NCBI GenBank assembly: GCA_003170135.1 | Contig: PMZR01000101.1 | Coordinates: 1 to 64,000, forward strand | Direction of reading: 5' to 3' | DNA from: Acidobacteriota bacterium | GTDB taxonomy: Bacteria; Acidobacteriota; Vicinamibacteria; Vicinamibacterales; Fen-181 | Length of the DNA stretch: 64,000 nucleotides | In this document: piece by piece, positions 10,674 to 19,145 of the stretch | How positions within the stretch are numbered: position 1 is the stretch's first letter | How the letters are laid out: each line of letters opens with the position of its first letter | Notes under the pieces: model-generated | Database searches by the model: none | What the model was told of the DNA's origin: nothing | The model's input: the letters and a program-made list of their open reading frames with translations, nothing else | Program-made: the position numbers and the translations under genes

Positions 10674-11542
10674 CGAAACCGCTCGACGGCAGGAGCGCCG
10701 TGATCACGGGCGCCAGCCAGGGCCTCGGCCTCGCGATCGCCCATGCCTACGTCGCAGCGGGCGCGAGCGTACTGATGTGCGCGCGGGATGGCGCGCTGCT
10801 GGAACGCGCACGGGAGGACGTGGCGGCGGCGGCGTGCCCGGATCAGCACGTGATCGCATACGTTGCCGACGTGTCCCGAACGGACGAGGGCGGTCAGATC
10901 GTTGCCCGCGCGATCGCGGCCTTCGGACAGCTGCACATCCTCGTGAATAATGCCGGAGTCTACGGCCCGTTGGGTGCAATCGACGAGATCGACTGGGACG
11001 CGTGGGTGCGCGCGGTCGAGATCAACCTGTTCGGATCGATCCTGATGTGCCGCGCGGTCCTGCCGCACTTCAAGGCGCACGCGTACGGCAAGATCGTCCA
11101 ACTCTCGGGCGGCGGGGCTACGGCACCGCTGCCGCGCATCAGCGCATACGCCGCCTCGAAGGCAGCCGTCGTGCGGTTTGCCGAGACGCTGGCCGAGGAG
11201 GTGCGCAGCTCCGGAATCGACGTCAACTCGATCGCTCCGGGCGCGCTCAACACACGCCTGCTCGAGGAGGTGCTGGCGGCGGGCCCCAAGCGAGTGGGCC
11301 AGGCATTCTTCGACCGGTCGGTCGCGCAGAAAGCGCAGGGCGGGGCGCCGCTCGACAGGGGAGCGGCCTTGGCCGTGTACCTCGGCTCGGCGGCAAGCGA
11401 CGGCATCACCGGCAAGCTGCTCAGCGCGGTCTGGGATCCGTGGGAGACGCTCAGCACTCACCTGGACGACCTGCAACGCACCGACGTGTATACGCTGCGG
11501 CGGATTACGCCGGCGGATCGTGGCCGCTCATGGGGGGAGTAA
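10670..11542 (+). CDS. short-chain dehydrogenase/reductase
   Basis: 290 aa; start ATG 10670 overlaps the upstream stop (ATGA). Classical SDR layout: cofactor motif GASQGLGLAIA near residue 14, NNAGVYGP, and the active site with LSGGGAT then YAASK (Tyr-x3-Lys). The C-terminal extension after GITGKLLSAVWDPW is longer than in simple SDRs. It probably reduces or oxidises a sugar carbonyl in the same pathway as the Cys-less dehydrogenase-like protein next to it. Confidence 0.85.
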   Translation: MTKPLDGRSAVITGASQGLGLAIAHAYVAAGASVLMCARDGALLERAREDVAAAACPDQHVIAYVADVSRTDEGGQIVARAIAAFGQLHILVNNAGVYGPLGAIDEIDWDAWVRAVEINLFGSILMCRAVLPHFKAHAYGKIVQLSGGGATAPLPRISAYAASKAAVVRFAETLAEEVRSSGIDVNSIAPGALNTRLLEEVLAAGPKRVGQAFFDRSVAQKAQGGAPLDRGAALAVYLGSAASDGITGKLLSAVWDPWETLSTHLDDLQRTDVYTLRRITPADRGRSWGE

Positions 11543-12543
11543 TGAGGCCCGGTGTCGCGATTATTGGCTGCGGGCTGATCGGCCAGAAGCGCGCCGGCGC
11601 ACTGGCTGACACGCGCCTGCTGGCATGCGCGGACCTGGACCTTGGCCGCGCGCAGGCGCTGGCCCGGGCGCACGGCGCGACGGCCACCGGCGACTGGCGG
11701 CGTGCCGTCGCGCAGCCGGGCGTCGATCTCGTCGTCGTCGCGACGACCAACAACAGCCTGTCGGAGATTGCACGAGCCGCGGTCGAGATGGGCCGGCACG
11801 TGCTGGTCGAGAAACCCGCCGCGCGCTCGGTGCAGGAAATCGACGCGGTGATCGAGGCGGCCACGCGATGCCGGCGGCTGGTCCGCGTCGGGTTCAACCA
11901 TCGCTACCACCCCGCCGTGCAGAAGGCACGCGAGCTGTTCGAGCAGGGCGCGCTGGGCGAGATGATGTTCGTGCGCGGCCGTTACGGGCACGGGGGTCGC
12001 ATCGGCTACGACAAGGAGTGGCGCGCGGACCCGGCGCTCTCGGGCGGCGGGGAGCTGATCGACCAGGGGGTGCACCTGATCGATCTGTCGCGCTGGTTCC
12101 TGGGCGACTTCACGTCGGTGGCCGGCTTCGCGCACACCTATTTCTGGCAGATGCCGGTGGACGACAACGGCTTCCTGCTGCTCCGGACTGCTGGCAACCA
12201 GGCGGCTTTCCTCCACGTCAGTTGCACGGAGTGGAAGAACCTGTTCTCGCTCGAGATCTACGGCCGCGACGCGAAGCTGCACGTGGAGGGCCTGGGCGGC
12301 AGCTACGGTGTGGAACGCCTCGCCTTGTACCGGATGCTGCCCGAGATGGGGCCGCCCGAGACGACCATGTGGGAGTACCCGCGTGGCGATCGGTCCTGGG
12401 CGCTCGAATTCGCGGAATTCCTCGAGGACATCCGGCTGGATCGGCCGCCGGCCGCCGGTCTGGCCGACGCACGCGCCGCGCTGTCGGTCGTTGAGGAAGT
12501 GTACCGGCAATCGGCGTCCCGTCCGATGACGGATCCGATTTGA
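11542..12543 (+). CDS. Gfo/Idh/MocA-family oxidoreductase
   Basis: 333 aa from the ATG at 11542, which overlaps the SDR stop (TAATG). N-terminal NAD(P) fold PGVAIIGCGLIGQKRAG, then VEKPAARS with the conserved EKP motif, and FNHRYHP in the substrate-side helix. GELIDQGVHLIDLSRW is the usual metal-free active-site stretch. Members oxidise or epimerise sugars, often nucleotide-linked 2- or 3-keto sugars. Specificity is unknown. Confidence 0.88.
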   Translation: MRPGVAIIGCGLIGQKRAGALADTRLLACADLDLGRAQALARAHGATATGDWRRAVAQPGVDLVVVATTNNSLSEIARAAVEMGRHVLVEKPAARSVQEIDAVIEAATRCRRLVRVGFNHRYHPAVQKARELFEQGALGEMMFVRGRYGHGGRIGYDKEWRADPALSGGGELIDQGVHLIDLSRWFLGDFTSVAGFAHTYFWQMPVDDNGFLLLRTAGNQAAFLHVSCTEWKNLFSLEIYGRDAKLHVEGLGGSYGVERLALYRMLPEMGPPETTMWEYPRGDRSWALEFAEFLEDIRLDRPPAAGLADARAALSVVEEVYRQSASRPMTDPI

Positions 12544-12604
12544 TGAAGCCTCCGACGCCGCTGCGAGCCGCAGTCCGGGGCGAACATGTTCCGGCGGCCA
12601 CCTC

Positions 12605-13585
12605 ATGATCATCACGCGCAGTCCTCTTCGCATCACGCTCGGCGGCGGCGGTACGGATCTGCCGTCCTATTACCGGCAGTACGGGGGCTTCCTGATCGCC
12701 GCGGCGATCGACAAGTACGTCTACGTCACCGTGATGCGGCCGTTCATCGAGGGCATCTTCCTGAAGTACTCGAAGCTCGAACACGTCGAAACGGCAGACG
12801 ACGTCCAGCATCCCATCATCCGCGAGGCGATTCGGATGCTGGGCTTCCGGACGCCGCAGGTCGAGATCGCGACGCTCGCCGACATTCCCGCCGGCACCGG
12901 GCTCGGTTCGTCAGGCAGCTTTTCCACGGCGCTTCTCAAGGCGCTGTTCGCGCATCGCCGCCGGCTGTTGCATCCGAACGAGCTGGCCGAGCTGGCCTGT
13001 GAAATCGAGATCGACCGCCTGGGCGAACCGATCGGCAAGCAGGACCAGTACATCGCCGCGTACGGCGGCGTGACGTGTTTCGCGTTCAATCCGGACAACC
13101 GCGTCGAAGCCTGTCCCCTGCGACTCAGCATGGAGGCCCTCTTCGATCTCGAAGACAATCTCCTGCTGTTCTTCACTGGCTTCTCGCGCAGCGCCAGCTC
13201 CATCCTCGCCGATCAGAAGGTGCGCACCGAGCAGGCCGATGGCGAGATGTTGGGCAACCTGCACTACGTCAAGGAGCTGGGACTGCGCAGCCGGCAGGCG
13301 CTCGAAGCCGGGGACACGGGATTGTTCGGCGAGCTGATGCACGAGCACTGGGAACACAAGCGGCGGCGATCGGGGGGGATGAGCAACCCGCTCATCGACG
13401 AGTGGTACGATCTGGGGCGGGCCAACGGTGCAATCGGCGGTAAGCTGGTGGGCGCCGGCGGCGGCGGCTTCCTGCTTTTCTACGCTGAAGATCATCGGCG
13501 TCTGCGGGCAGCGATGGCGAACGCGGGACTCGAGGAACTGCGCTTCCGGTTCGACTTCGAAGGGACGAAGGTGCTCTTCGGATGA
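12605..13585 (+). CDS. hddA: D-glycero-alpha-D-manno-heptose-7-phosphate kinase
   Basis: 326 aa GHMP kinase. N-terminus MIITRSPLRITLGGGGTDLP and the ATP-binding glycine loop DIPAGTGLGSSGSFS (residues 93-107) are those of HddA. The C-terminal GGKLVGAGGGGFLLFY is GHMP motif 3. It phosphorylates C1 of heptose 7-phosphate in the alpha (GDP-heptose) branch. A 61-bp spacer separates it from the Gfo/Idh gene. Its stop overlaps an ATG that leads into the nucleotidyltransferase remnant, so the original order was kinase, nucleotidyltransferase, isomerase. Confidence 0.9.
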   Translation: MIITRSPLRITLGGGGTDLPSYYRQYGGFLIAAAIDKYVYVTVMRPFIEGIFLKYSKLEHVETADDVQHPIIREAIRMLGFRTPQVEIATLADIPAGTGLGSSGSFSTALLKALFAHRRRLLHPNELAELACEIEIDRLGEPIGKQDQYIAAYGGVTCFAFNPDNRVEACPLRLSMEALFDLEDNLLLFFTGFSRSASSILADQKVRTEQADGEMLGNLHYVKELGLRSRQALEAGDTGLFGELMHEHWEHKRRRSGGMSNPLIDEWYDLGRANGAIGGKLVGAGGGGFLLFYAEDHRRLRAAMANAGLEELRFRFDFEGTKVLFG

Positions 13586-13804
13586 GCCTGCACATCGATG
13601 ACGGCCTGGGGGTGTGGCCATCGGCGTTCGCCGGTGCGTCGGACCATGCGGCCCCGGATCTCGCGCATGTGTACAGGCGGTTGCTCGTTCGCGGCGACCT
13701 GGCCGCGTTCGAAGTGCCCCGGCCGTTTCTACGAAATCGGCTCGCCTGCGGGGCCTCGAGGAAACACGCGCCTATCTGGCGGGCAGAAACACTGTCAGCG
13801 CATG
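13582..13804 (+). pseudogene. remnant of a sugar-phosphate nucleotidyltransferase (C-terminus, two frameshifts)
   Basis: Only about the last 73 codons of a family recognisable by IDxGLGV, DLAHVY, LVRGDLAAFEV and RFYEIGSPAGLEETRAYL. These pieces sit in three successive frames. Removing one C from the CCCC run near 13717 and one G from the GGGG run near 13750 joins them into one frame ending at the TGA 13802-13804, overlapping the gmhA start. The catalytic N-terminal ~150 residues are absent, so even repaired it could not bind NTP. Position between kinase and isomerase fits the HddC-type guanylyltransferase step. Homopolymer sequencing error could explain the shifts but not the missing N-terminus. 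Confidence 0.7.
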
Positions 13805-14437
13805 AGCTACGCGAAACAGCATCTGGACGAAGCGGCGCGCATTCTTGCCGGCATCGACGTGGTAGCGATCGAGCGGATGGCGGACACGCTGGCGAAGGTC
13901 CGCGCGCGCGGTGGCCGTCTGTTCTTTCTGGGCGTCGGCGGCAGTGCCGCCAACTGCTCGCATGCCGTCAATGACTTTCGCAAGATCGCCGGCATCGAGG
14001 CCTATGCGCCGACAGACAACGTGTCGGAGTTGACGGCGCGGACCAATGACGAAGGCTGGACGAGCGTGTTCGTGGGCTGGCTGCAGGGCAGCCGGCTGCG
14101 GGCTGCCGATGCCGTCTTCGTGCTGTCGGTGGGCGGCGGCAGTTTCGAGCGGAACATCAGTGCGAATCTGGTGCTGGCGCTCCAATACGTCCGGCAGGTG
14201 GGCGCCACGGTCGTTGGGATCGTCGGGCGCGACGGTGGCTACACCGCGGAGGTGGCCGACACCTGCGTGATCGTGCCGACGGTCAACGTCGCAACGATCA
14301 CGCCGCATACCGAGGCGTTCCAGGCGGTGGTGTGGCACCTGCTCGTCTCGCATCCGTCGCTCAAGGCGGCGCAGACCAAATGGGAATCGACGCCGACGGC
14401 GGTCGCCCGGTCGTCTTCCTCGATCGAGACGGTGTAG
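13802..14437 (+). CDS. gmhA: sedoheptulose-7-phosphate isomerase-like SIS-domain protein
   Basis: 211 aa from ATG 13802. SIS fold with the phosphosugar loop FFLGVGGSAANCSHAVNDF and a second loop LSVGGGSFERN where classical GmhA has a Ser-Thr-Ser-Gly-x-Ser motif, so it belongs to a variant subgroup. The expected reaction is D-sedoheptulose 7-phosphate to D-glycero-D-manno-heptose 7-phosphate, the substrate of the HddA kinase upstream. The GmhB-like remnant begins inside its 3' end in another frame. A more classical paralogue lies at 23497. Confidence 0.78.
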   Translation: MSYAKQHLDEAARILAGIDVVAIERMADTLAKVRARGGRLFFLGVGGSAANCSHAVNDFRKIAGIEAYAPTDNVSELTARTNDEGWTSVFVGWLQGSRLRAADAVFVLSVGGGSFERNISANLVLALQYVRQVGATVVGIVGRDGGYTAEVADTCVIVPTVNVATITPHTEAFQAVVWHLLVSHPSLKAAQTKWESTPTAVARSSSSIETV

Positions 14438-14514
14438 TCGCTTCGGACATCTGTACAACGCCGGGTTGGAGCCCTGTCCCGCCCTTCACATGTGCCGCTT
14501 CTTCACAGAAACCC
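14380..14514 (+). pseudogene. N-terminal remnant of a gmhB-like HAD phosphatase
   Basis: From ATG 14380 the frame reads GRPVVFLDRDGVV, HAD motif I (DxD), which opens GmhB (heptose 1,7-bisphosphate phosphatase). Only about 20 residues match. After GVVASD the sequence loses family character, and the same frame runs straight into the transaldolase ATG at 14515. A working GmhB needs ~175 residues with three more HAD motifs, so the body of the gene has been deleted. It overlaps the last 58 bp of gmhA, a usual spacing for coupled genes. Confidence 0.6.
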
Positions 14515-15231
14515 ATGAAATCAGTTGAACAGTTGACGGTCAAGATCTTTGCCGATGGAGCGGATCTGGCGGGCATGCTCGAGATGTACCGCAGGTCGTA
14601 TATCAAGGGATTCACGACCAATCCCACGCTCATGCGGAAGGCAGGCGTGACCGACTACCAGCGCTTCGCGCGAATGGTGCTGGATGCGATTCCCGACCGG
14701 CCGATTTCGTTCGAGGTGTTCTCCGACGAGTTCGACGAAATGGAGCGCCAGGCCCACGAGATTGCCGCCTGGGGCGCCCAGGTCTACGTGAAGATCCCCG
14801 TGACCAATACGCGTGGCCAGCCGGCGTACGACCTGGCCAGCCACCTGTCGCATTCTGGCGTGCGGATCAACCTGACCGCGCTGCTGTCGCTCGAGCAGGT
14901 TCGCGACGCGGCCGCGGCGCTGACAGGGGGCGCGCCCGCCTGCGTGTCGGTGTTCGCCGGGCGCGTGGCGGACACGGGGCGCGATCCCGTGCCGCTGATG
15001 AGGGCCGCCGTCGACGCGCTGCGCGTCGCTCCCAACGCCGAACTGATCTGGGCGAGTCCGCGCGAACTGCTGAACATCTTTCACGCCGAGGACGTCGGGT
15101 GCCACATCATCACGGTCACCAACGACATCTTGAACAAACTCCCGTTGATCGGGCGCGACCTATCGGGCTGTTCGCTCGACACCGTCCGCATGTTTTTCCG
15201 CGACGCCCGGTTGGCCGGGTACGAATTGTAG
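14515..15231 (+). CDS. transaldolase / fructose-6-phosphate aldolase-like protein
   Basis: 238 aa. TIM-barrel aldolase of the small transaldolase (TalC/FSA) size. TTNPTLMRKAG near residues 34-44 and the Schiff-base lysine in VYVKIPVTNT (Lys ~93) are clear. The C-terminal half has ASPRELLNIF in place of the usual ASxRxxxxV. The frame is open upstream into the HAD remnant, but ATG 14515 is where transaldolase homology begins. Next to GmhA and HddA it may supply sedoheptulose 7-phosphate to the heptose branch; this is inference from context. Confidence 0.82.
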   Translation: MKSVEQLTVKIFADGADLAGMLEMYRRSYIKGFTTNPTLMRKAGVTDYQRFARMVLDAIPDRPISFEVFSDEFDEMERQAHEIAAWGAQVYVKIPVTNTRGQPAYDLASHLSHSGVRINLTALLSLEQVRDAAAALTGGAPACVSVFAGRVADTGRDPVPLMRAAVDALRVAPNAELIWASPRELLNIFHAEDVGCHIITVTNDILNKLPLIGRDLSGCSLDTVRMFFRDARLAGYEL

Positions 15232-15243
15232 CCGGGAGACATT

Positions 15244-16590
15244 ATGAGTGCATCACCACAGGCACCCGGTCGCTACACCGACGACGACGCCGAGATCGAC
15301 ATCGGGCGATACGTGCTGGCACTCTGGCAGCACCGGCTCATTATCGCCGGCGTGTGCATCGCGTGCGCCTTGCTCCTCTTCCTCGTCTCAATGCGCTCCC
15401 GTCCGGTCTACGAGGCGACGGCCCAGCTGCTCGTCAGCCGATCGAGAATCGGCGACACGGCCGCGAGCCAGCCCATGACCCCGCCCGTGAGCGTCGTCAG
15501 TTACCAGGGCCTGCTCGACAATCGGGGGGTGGCCGCGGAGATCGTCCAGGCATTCGCCCTCGACCGATCCCTGGGGCTTAACGGGTCTTCGTTGCTTGCG
15601 GCGATGTCATCCGAGAGCAACGCCGAAAGCAACGTGATCTCGATCAAGGTGCGCCTGTCCGATCCGGCGCTGGCGGCAAAGGTCGCCAATGCCTTCGCCG
15701 ACCACGCCGTGGATCTGGCCGCACGGTTGAACCAGAAAGACATCACGACCGCACGGGACGCGATTAGGTCACAGGTGGACGACATGGCCGCCCATCTGGA
15801 CCACGCGCAGGCCAGCCTCGAGACGTTCAGAAGAACGGCACAGTTGGATCTGCTGCAGGCGGGCATGACCGGTCTGTTGAACCACAAAGTCGAACAGACG
15901 ACGCTGCTGCTGGACATTGCCAGCGAGAAGGCCCGTCTGAAGAGCGCCGAAGAGGAAATCGCAATGCAGCCGCCCGCGAGGAGCGCCCGGACCGTCGTGG
16001 ATGTGGCCGGCGCGCTCGACGCCGTGAAGGAGCAGGAGCGCGCCATGCCGACAGCGCCGATGGCCGATGCGACGGCTGCGGATCGAGCGAAGCAGACACC
16101 CGAGGATCGTGCGTACCGGATTCGCAGCGACGCGATCAGCCCGTATGTGAATCCGGTGTATGAGATCCTGCAGCAGCAGATCGTTAGCAGCCGTACCCGC
16201 CTCGCAGCCCTTGAGCGGCGTTGGTTCGAGATGGAGCGGCTCTTGAAGCTGAATGGAGCGCAGACGGCCGGCCTCGCCGAGATGTACAGTCGCCAGCTCC
16301 GGATGGGGCGTCTCGAGGCCGACTACGACGTGGCGAGGGAAGCGTACGTCGAAGCCTCGACGCGTTACGAGAAGGTGCAACTCCAGGTGGCCGCGGGCAG
16401 CGCGCGCCTTCAGGTCCTCGATGTGGCAGTTCCGCCAGACGGTCCAGTATCTCGACATGGCCTGAGGAACGCCGCCATCGGCTTCGCGGCGGGCCTGTTC
16501 CTCTCATCTCTGTTCGTGATTGCGAGCGAGATCGTGTTGGCGCTCGGCGGGGCACGCTCCTCGTCTCTGCCAACGATCACGGCAGGCTGA
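15244..16590 (+). CDS. Wzz-type polysaccharide chain-length determinant
   Basis: 448 aa. The N-terminus carries the Wzz signature region (IDIGRYVLALWQHRLIIAG) with a first membrane segment at about residues 29-50, then a long periplasmic part with coiled-coil stretches (residues ~150-260). A second membrane segment lies near residues 415-435 after PPDGPVSRHGLRNAA, which matches the Pro/Gly-rich exit motif of polysaccharide co-polymerases. No Walker kinase domain is fused. It closes the + strand polysaccharide run and would set glycan chain length with the polymerase at 4614. Confidence 0.85.
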   Translation: MSASPQAPGRYTDDDAEIDIGRYVLALWQHRLIIAGVCIACALLLFLVSMRSRPVYEATAQLLVSRSRIGDTAASQPMTPPVSVVSYQGLLDNRGVAAEIVQAFALDRSLGLNGSSLLAAMSSESNAESNVISIKVRLSDPALAAKVANAFADHAVDLAARLNQKDITTARDAIRSQVDDMAAHLDHAQASLETFRRTAQLDLLQAGMTGLLNHKVEQTTLLLDIASEKARLKSAEEEIAMQPPARSARTVVDVAGALDAVKEQERAMPTAPMADATAADRAKQTPEDRAYRIRSDAISPYVNPVYEILQQQIVSSRTRLAALERRWFEMERLLKLNGAQTAGLAEMYSRQLRMGRLEADYDVAREAYVEASTRYEKVQLQVAAGSARLQVLDVAVPPDGPVSRHGLRNAAIGFAAGLFLSSLFVIASEIVLALGGARSSSLPTITAG

Positions 16591-16625
16591 CTGTCAGACG
16601 TCCCGCTGCGCATGTTCCATTCGAG

Positions 16626-17450
16626 TTAGTGGAATGTGCGTATCGTCAGGACGAACGTCCCCGCCGCCATCTCCACCTGCATCTTCAGCGGCAGCCGCCG
16701 CGCATCATCGGAAATCCACAGCGTCATGGCGCGCGGGGAGGCCACCGGCGTGCCCCGCTCCAGCAGGACCGGCGTCATCCGCCACGCGGGTGACGTGCCC
16801 ACCGCGGTCCGCAGCGATTCCCGCCCGTCGATTGTCACCTGCAGCTGGTAGACGACGCCGTTCAGGGTCATCGGCAGCGACGTGCGCGTGCCCGCCTTCA
16901 TGGGCAGCGAGCGCAGCGCGACGATCGCTGAGAGGGGGTCGTGGGCATGCGGCGGCAGCCTCAAATCCTCGGTGGCCGTGGTCGTCGTGCCGTCTCCCAC
17001 TTCGAAACGTGCCCGGTCACGCGCCTGGTCGAAGAGCGTGACCTGGTTCTCGCGGCGGGCGCGTTCCTGGCTGAAGATCGACGCCCGCAGCGGCAACAGG
17101 GTGTACACGTCGAGCCACGTGTCCACCTTGTAGTAAAGCGAGTAGAACGCCGCGAGCAGGGGCGTCGGCTGGCCCTCCGCGACGATGTAATAGGCAAGCG
17201 AGCCGTAGGCGGGCCGCTTCTCGCGGACCGTGACGGTGGCGGTGGCGGCCGTGGCCGTGATGAACGACGACCAGGTGATGTCGTAGGTCAGCCGCTCTCC
17301 GACCTGGAACGGCACGGCGCGTTCGGCCCTGGCGGGCGGTGCTGCCGGGGACCGGGCGGACGAGGGCGGCGCCGGCGCGGGCCGCTTTTGCGCCGAGAGC
17401 GCGGCCAACGCAACTGCCAGCACGATGACGACGAGCCGCGAGGTGTTCAC
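16626..17450 (-). CDS. DUF3108-family exported protein
   Basis: 274 aa from GTG 17450, chosen because a signal-peptide-like stretch (NTSRLVVIVLAVALAALSA) follows directly. An ATG at 17519 would put 23 polar residues in front. The mature part begins with a Pro/Ala-rich linker, then the domain opening PFQVGERLTYDITWSSF and later YYKVDTWLDVYTLLPLRA, the pattern of DUF3108, a periplasmic/outer-membrane associated beta-rich family of unknown biochemical role. It is transcribed convergently toward the wzz-like gene. Confidence 0.7.
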   Translation of the reverse strand: MNTSRLVVIVLAVALAALSAQKRPAPAPPSSARSPAAPPARAERAVPFQVGERLTYDITWSSFITATAATATVTVREKRPAYGSLAYYIVAEGQPTPLLAAFYSLYYKVDTWLDVYTLLPLRASIFSQERARRENQVTLFDQARDRARFEVGDGTTTTATEDLRLPPHAHDPLSAIVALRSLPMKAGTRTSLPMTLNGVVYQLQVTIDGRESLRTAVGTSPAWRMTPVLLERGTPVASPRAMTLWISDDARRLPLKMQVEMAAGTFVLTIRTFH

Positions 17451-17636
17451 CGTGTCCGCCCGCCATTTCAGAAATGTAATCTGACGATTTGTGGTGCCGC
17501 GGTTCGTCCAGATTGCCAAACACGTGACCTGAAAGGCGCTCTCGGGCGATCCGGGTTACGGCTTCGCAACAAATCGCCGATTGATCTTGAGACTGACCTG
17601 CGAAAAGGTGCCTGACCCCATGACGAAAATGTGATC

Positions 17637-19094
17637 TTACAGGCGCGTCGCGACGGCCGCGTAGTCGCGGTGCGTGAAGAGCCGGGCGTTCAGCTTGTCG
17701 ACGTTCGCGTTGAAGGTCTCCGCCAGGTCCGCCTGCGTCCAGGCGTCGGTCGGGGCGTTCGCCGACACTGCCGGTATCGCAATCGGTTGCAGCCGCGCAA
17801 TCGGCGGATACGGTGCGCGGAACTGGATCTCCACGTCCTGGAATCCGCTGACTTGCAGCAGGTACTTCAGCGTGTCGGGATGCACCGGCCGGACGTGCGT
17901 CAGATCGCGGATATAGCTGTCGAAAAACGCCGCCCAGCACGCCGGGTTGATCGTTTCCAGCACGATGTGCGCGCCCGGCCGCAGCTTCGAGACCGCGACG
18001 TCGAGCAGCCGGATCAGATGGTCGGGTTCGAGGTGCTCGACCACCTGCGCCGCGAACAGACCGCCGAGCGCGCCGTCGGGCAGCGCCCCGAGGTACGCCA
18101 CCGCGTCGCCTTCGACCACGTCGAGGCCGTGACTGCGGCACGCCTCGACCATCTCGTGATTGAGATCGATGCCCCGCGCCTTGACGCCGCGCGCGGCGAG
18201 CAGTTGCAGGAATTCGCCGCGGCCGCAACCGATATCGAGCACGTCCGAGGCGCCCTCGAAGCGCGGCAGGTAGTCGCAAAGCCGCGCGCGAATCTCCTCC
18301 TCCGGCCCCCGGAACAGGTCCTCGAAGCCGACGTACTTGTACGCCTCGAGACCGCCTGCCGCCATCGTCGCCGCCGGGGCCGCCGCCGGCGTCGCTCCGC
18401 CTGTCGAAGGCTGAAGCCCGGCTCCCCCCGCGCCGGTCGACGCCAGCACCCGCTCCATCTCCCGTTTCAGCGCGTGCGAGGCCTGCTGTAGCGACGCAAT
18501 GACGGTCCGGATGTCCGCCTGGCCCGCTGCGAGTGCCGACACGCGCGCCTCGTAGCGTTGGTCGCGCGCCAGCATCGACTCCCACCGCTTCGCCAACTCG
18601 TCGGCCAGCGCGGACACCCCGTCGCTCAGGTACCGGTGCACCGTGGCCACGGCTTCACGGTCCTTCGACTCGACGAAGAGGGTGATCTGCTGCAAGTAAC
18701 CGATGAGGTGCAGATGGAACGCGGCGAGGGCGGTCAACGCGCGCTCGAACGCCAGCCGCGCCTCGCGCTCGGCCGCCATGTTGCGCGCCAGGTGATCGGC
18801 GACCGCCCGGTTGAACTGCTGTTGCTGTTGCAGCATCGGACCGACGAGTCGCCAGACAAACCCCGCGACGCGGCGGCGCCAGCCGGAGAGCGAGACCAGC
18901 GGGTCGGCAACGCCGATTGCCGACAGGCTGTCGATGGCCTGCACCTGCTCTTCGTCAACCCGCGGCGGCGCGGCAACGACGGGAGGGACCGCGCGGTCCA
19001 GGGCCGTCAGCGCCTGGTTGTAGAGCGCATCGGCCTCCTCGCGTTCCCGCTTCAGGCGGGCGAGTGTTTCGTCGCTGATGGGTGAATCGGGCAT
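17637..19094 (-). CDS. coiled-coil methyltransferase
   Basis: 485 aa in two parts. Residues ~1-220 are helical with coiled-coil character (LKREREEADALYNQAL, MLQQQQQFNRAVADHL). A low-complexity Gly/Ala/Pro linker (~220-245) follows, then a class I SAM methyltransferase (VLDIGCGRGEFLQLLA near residue 288; FAAQVVEHLEPDHL). This architecture recalls glycan-capping methyltransferases that use a coiled coil as a molecular ruler for chain length, which would suit a locus with Wzz. That role is inference. The linker contains a 13-base element shared with nuoM (see repeats). Confidence 0.75.
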   Translation of the reverse strand: MPDSPISDETLARLKREREEADALYNQALTALDRAVPPVVAAPPRVDEEQVQAIDSLSAIGVADPLVSLSGWRRRVAGFVWRLVGPMLQQQQQFNRAVADHLARNMAAEREARLAFERALTALAAFHLHLIGYLQQITLFVESKDREAVATVHRYLSDGVSALADELAKRWESMLARDQRYEARVSALAAGQADIRTVIASLQQASHALKREMERVLASTGAGGAGLQPSTGGATPAAAPAATMAAGGLEAYKYVGFEDLFRGPEEEIRARLCDYLPRFEGASDVLDIGCGRGEFLQLLAARGVKARGIDLNHEMVEACRSHGLDVVEGDAVAYLGALPDGALGGLFAAQVVEHLEPDHLIRLLDVAVSKLRPGAHIVLETINPACWAAFFDSYIRDLTHVRPVHPDTLKYLLQVSGFQDVEIQFRAPYPPIARLQPIAIPAVSANAPTDAWTQADLAETFNANVDKLNARLFTHRDYAAVATRL

Positions 19095-19105
19095 ATCAAT
19101 AGTCT

Positions 19106-19126
19106 GGAGTCCGGAGTCCGGAGTCC
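19106..19126. repeat. heptamer array GGAGTCC x3
   Basis: Three perfect tandem copies of GGAGTCC between the methyltransferase and thiSG, flanked by decayed copies. One of the family of 7-bp-period arrays found at gene junctions across this window. Confidence 0.85.
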
Positions 19127-19145
19127 GAGGGTCCGACAGTCCCGC

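Noticed and set aside
17600-17625. GGGGTCAGGCACC-like sequence upstream of the methyltransferase stop, and a similar piece near 34590
   Set aside because: Resembles half of a REP-type element, but no second arm or transposase is visible and the two pieces differ too much to call.
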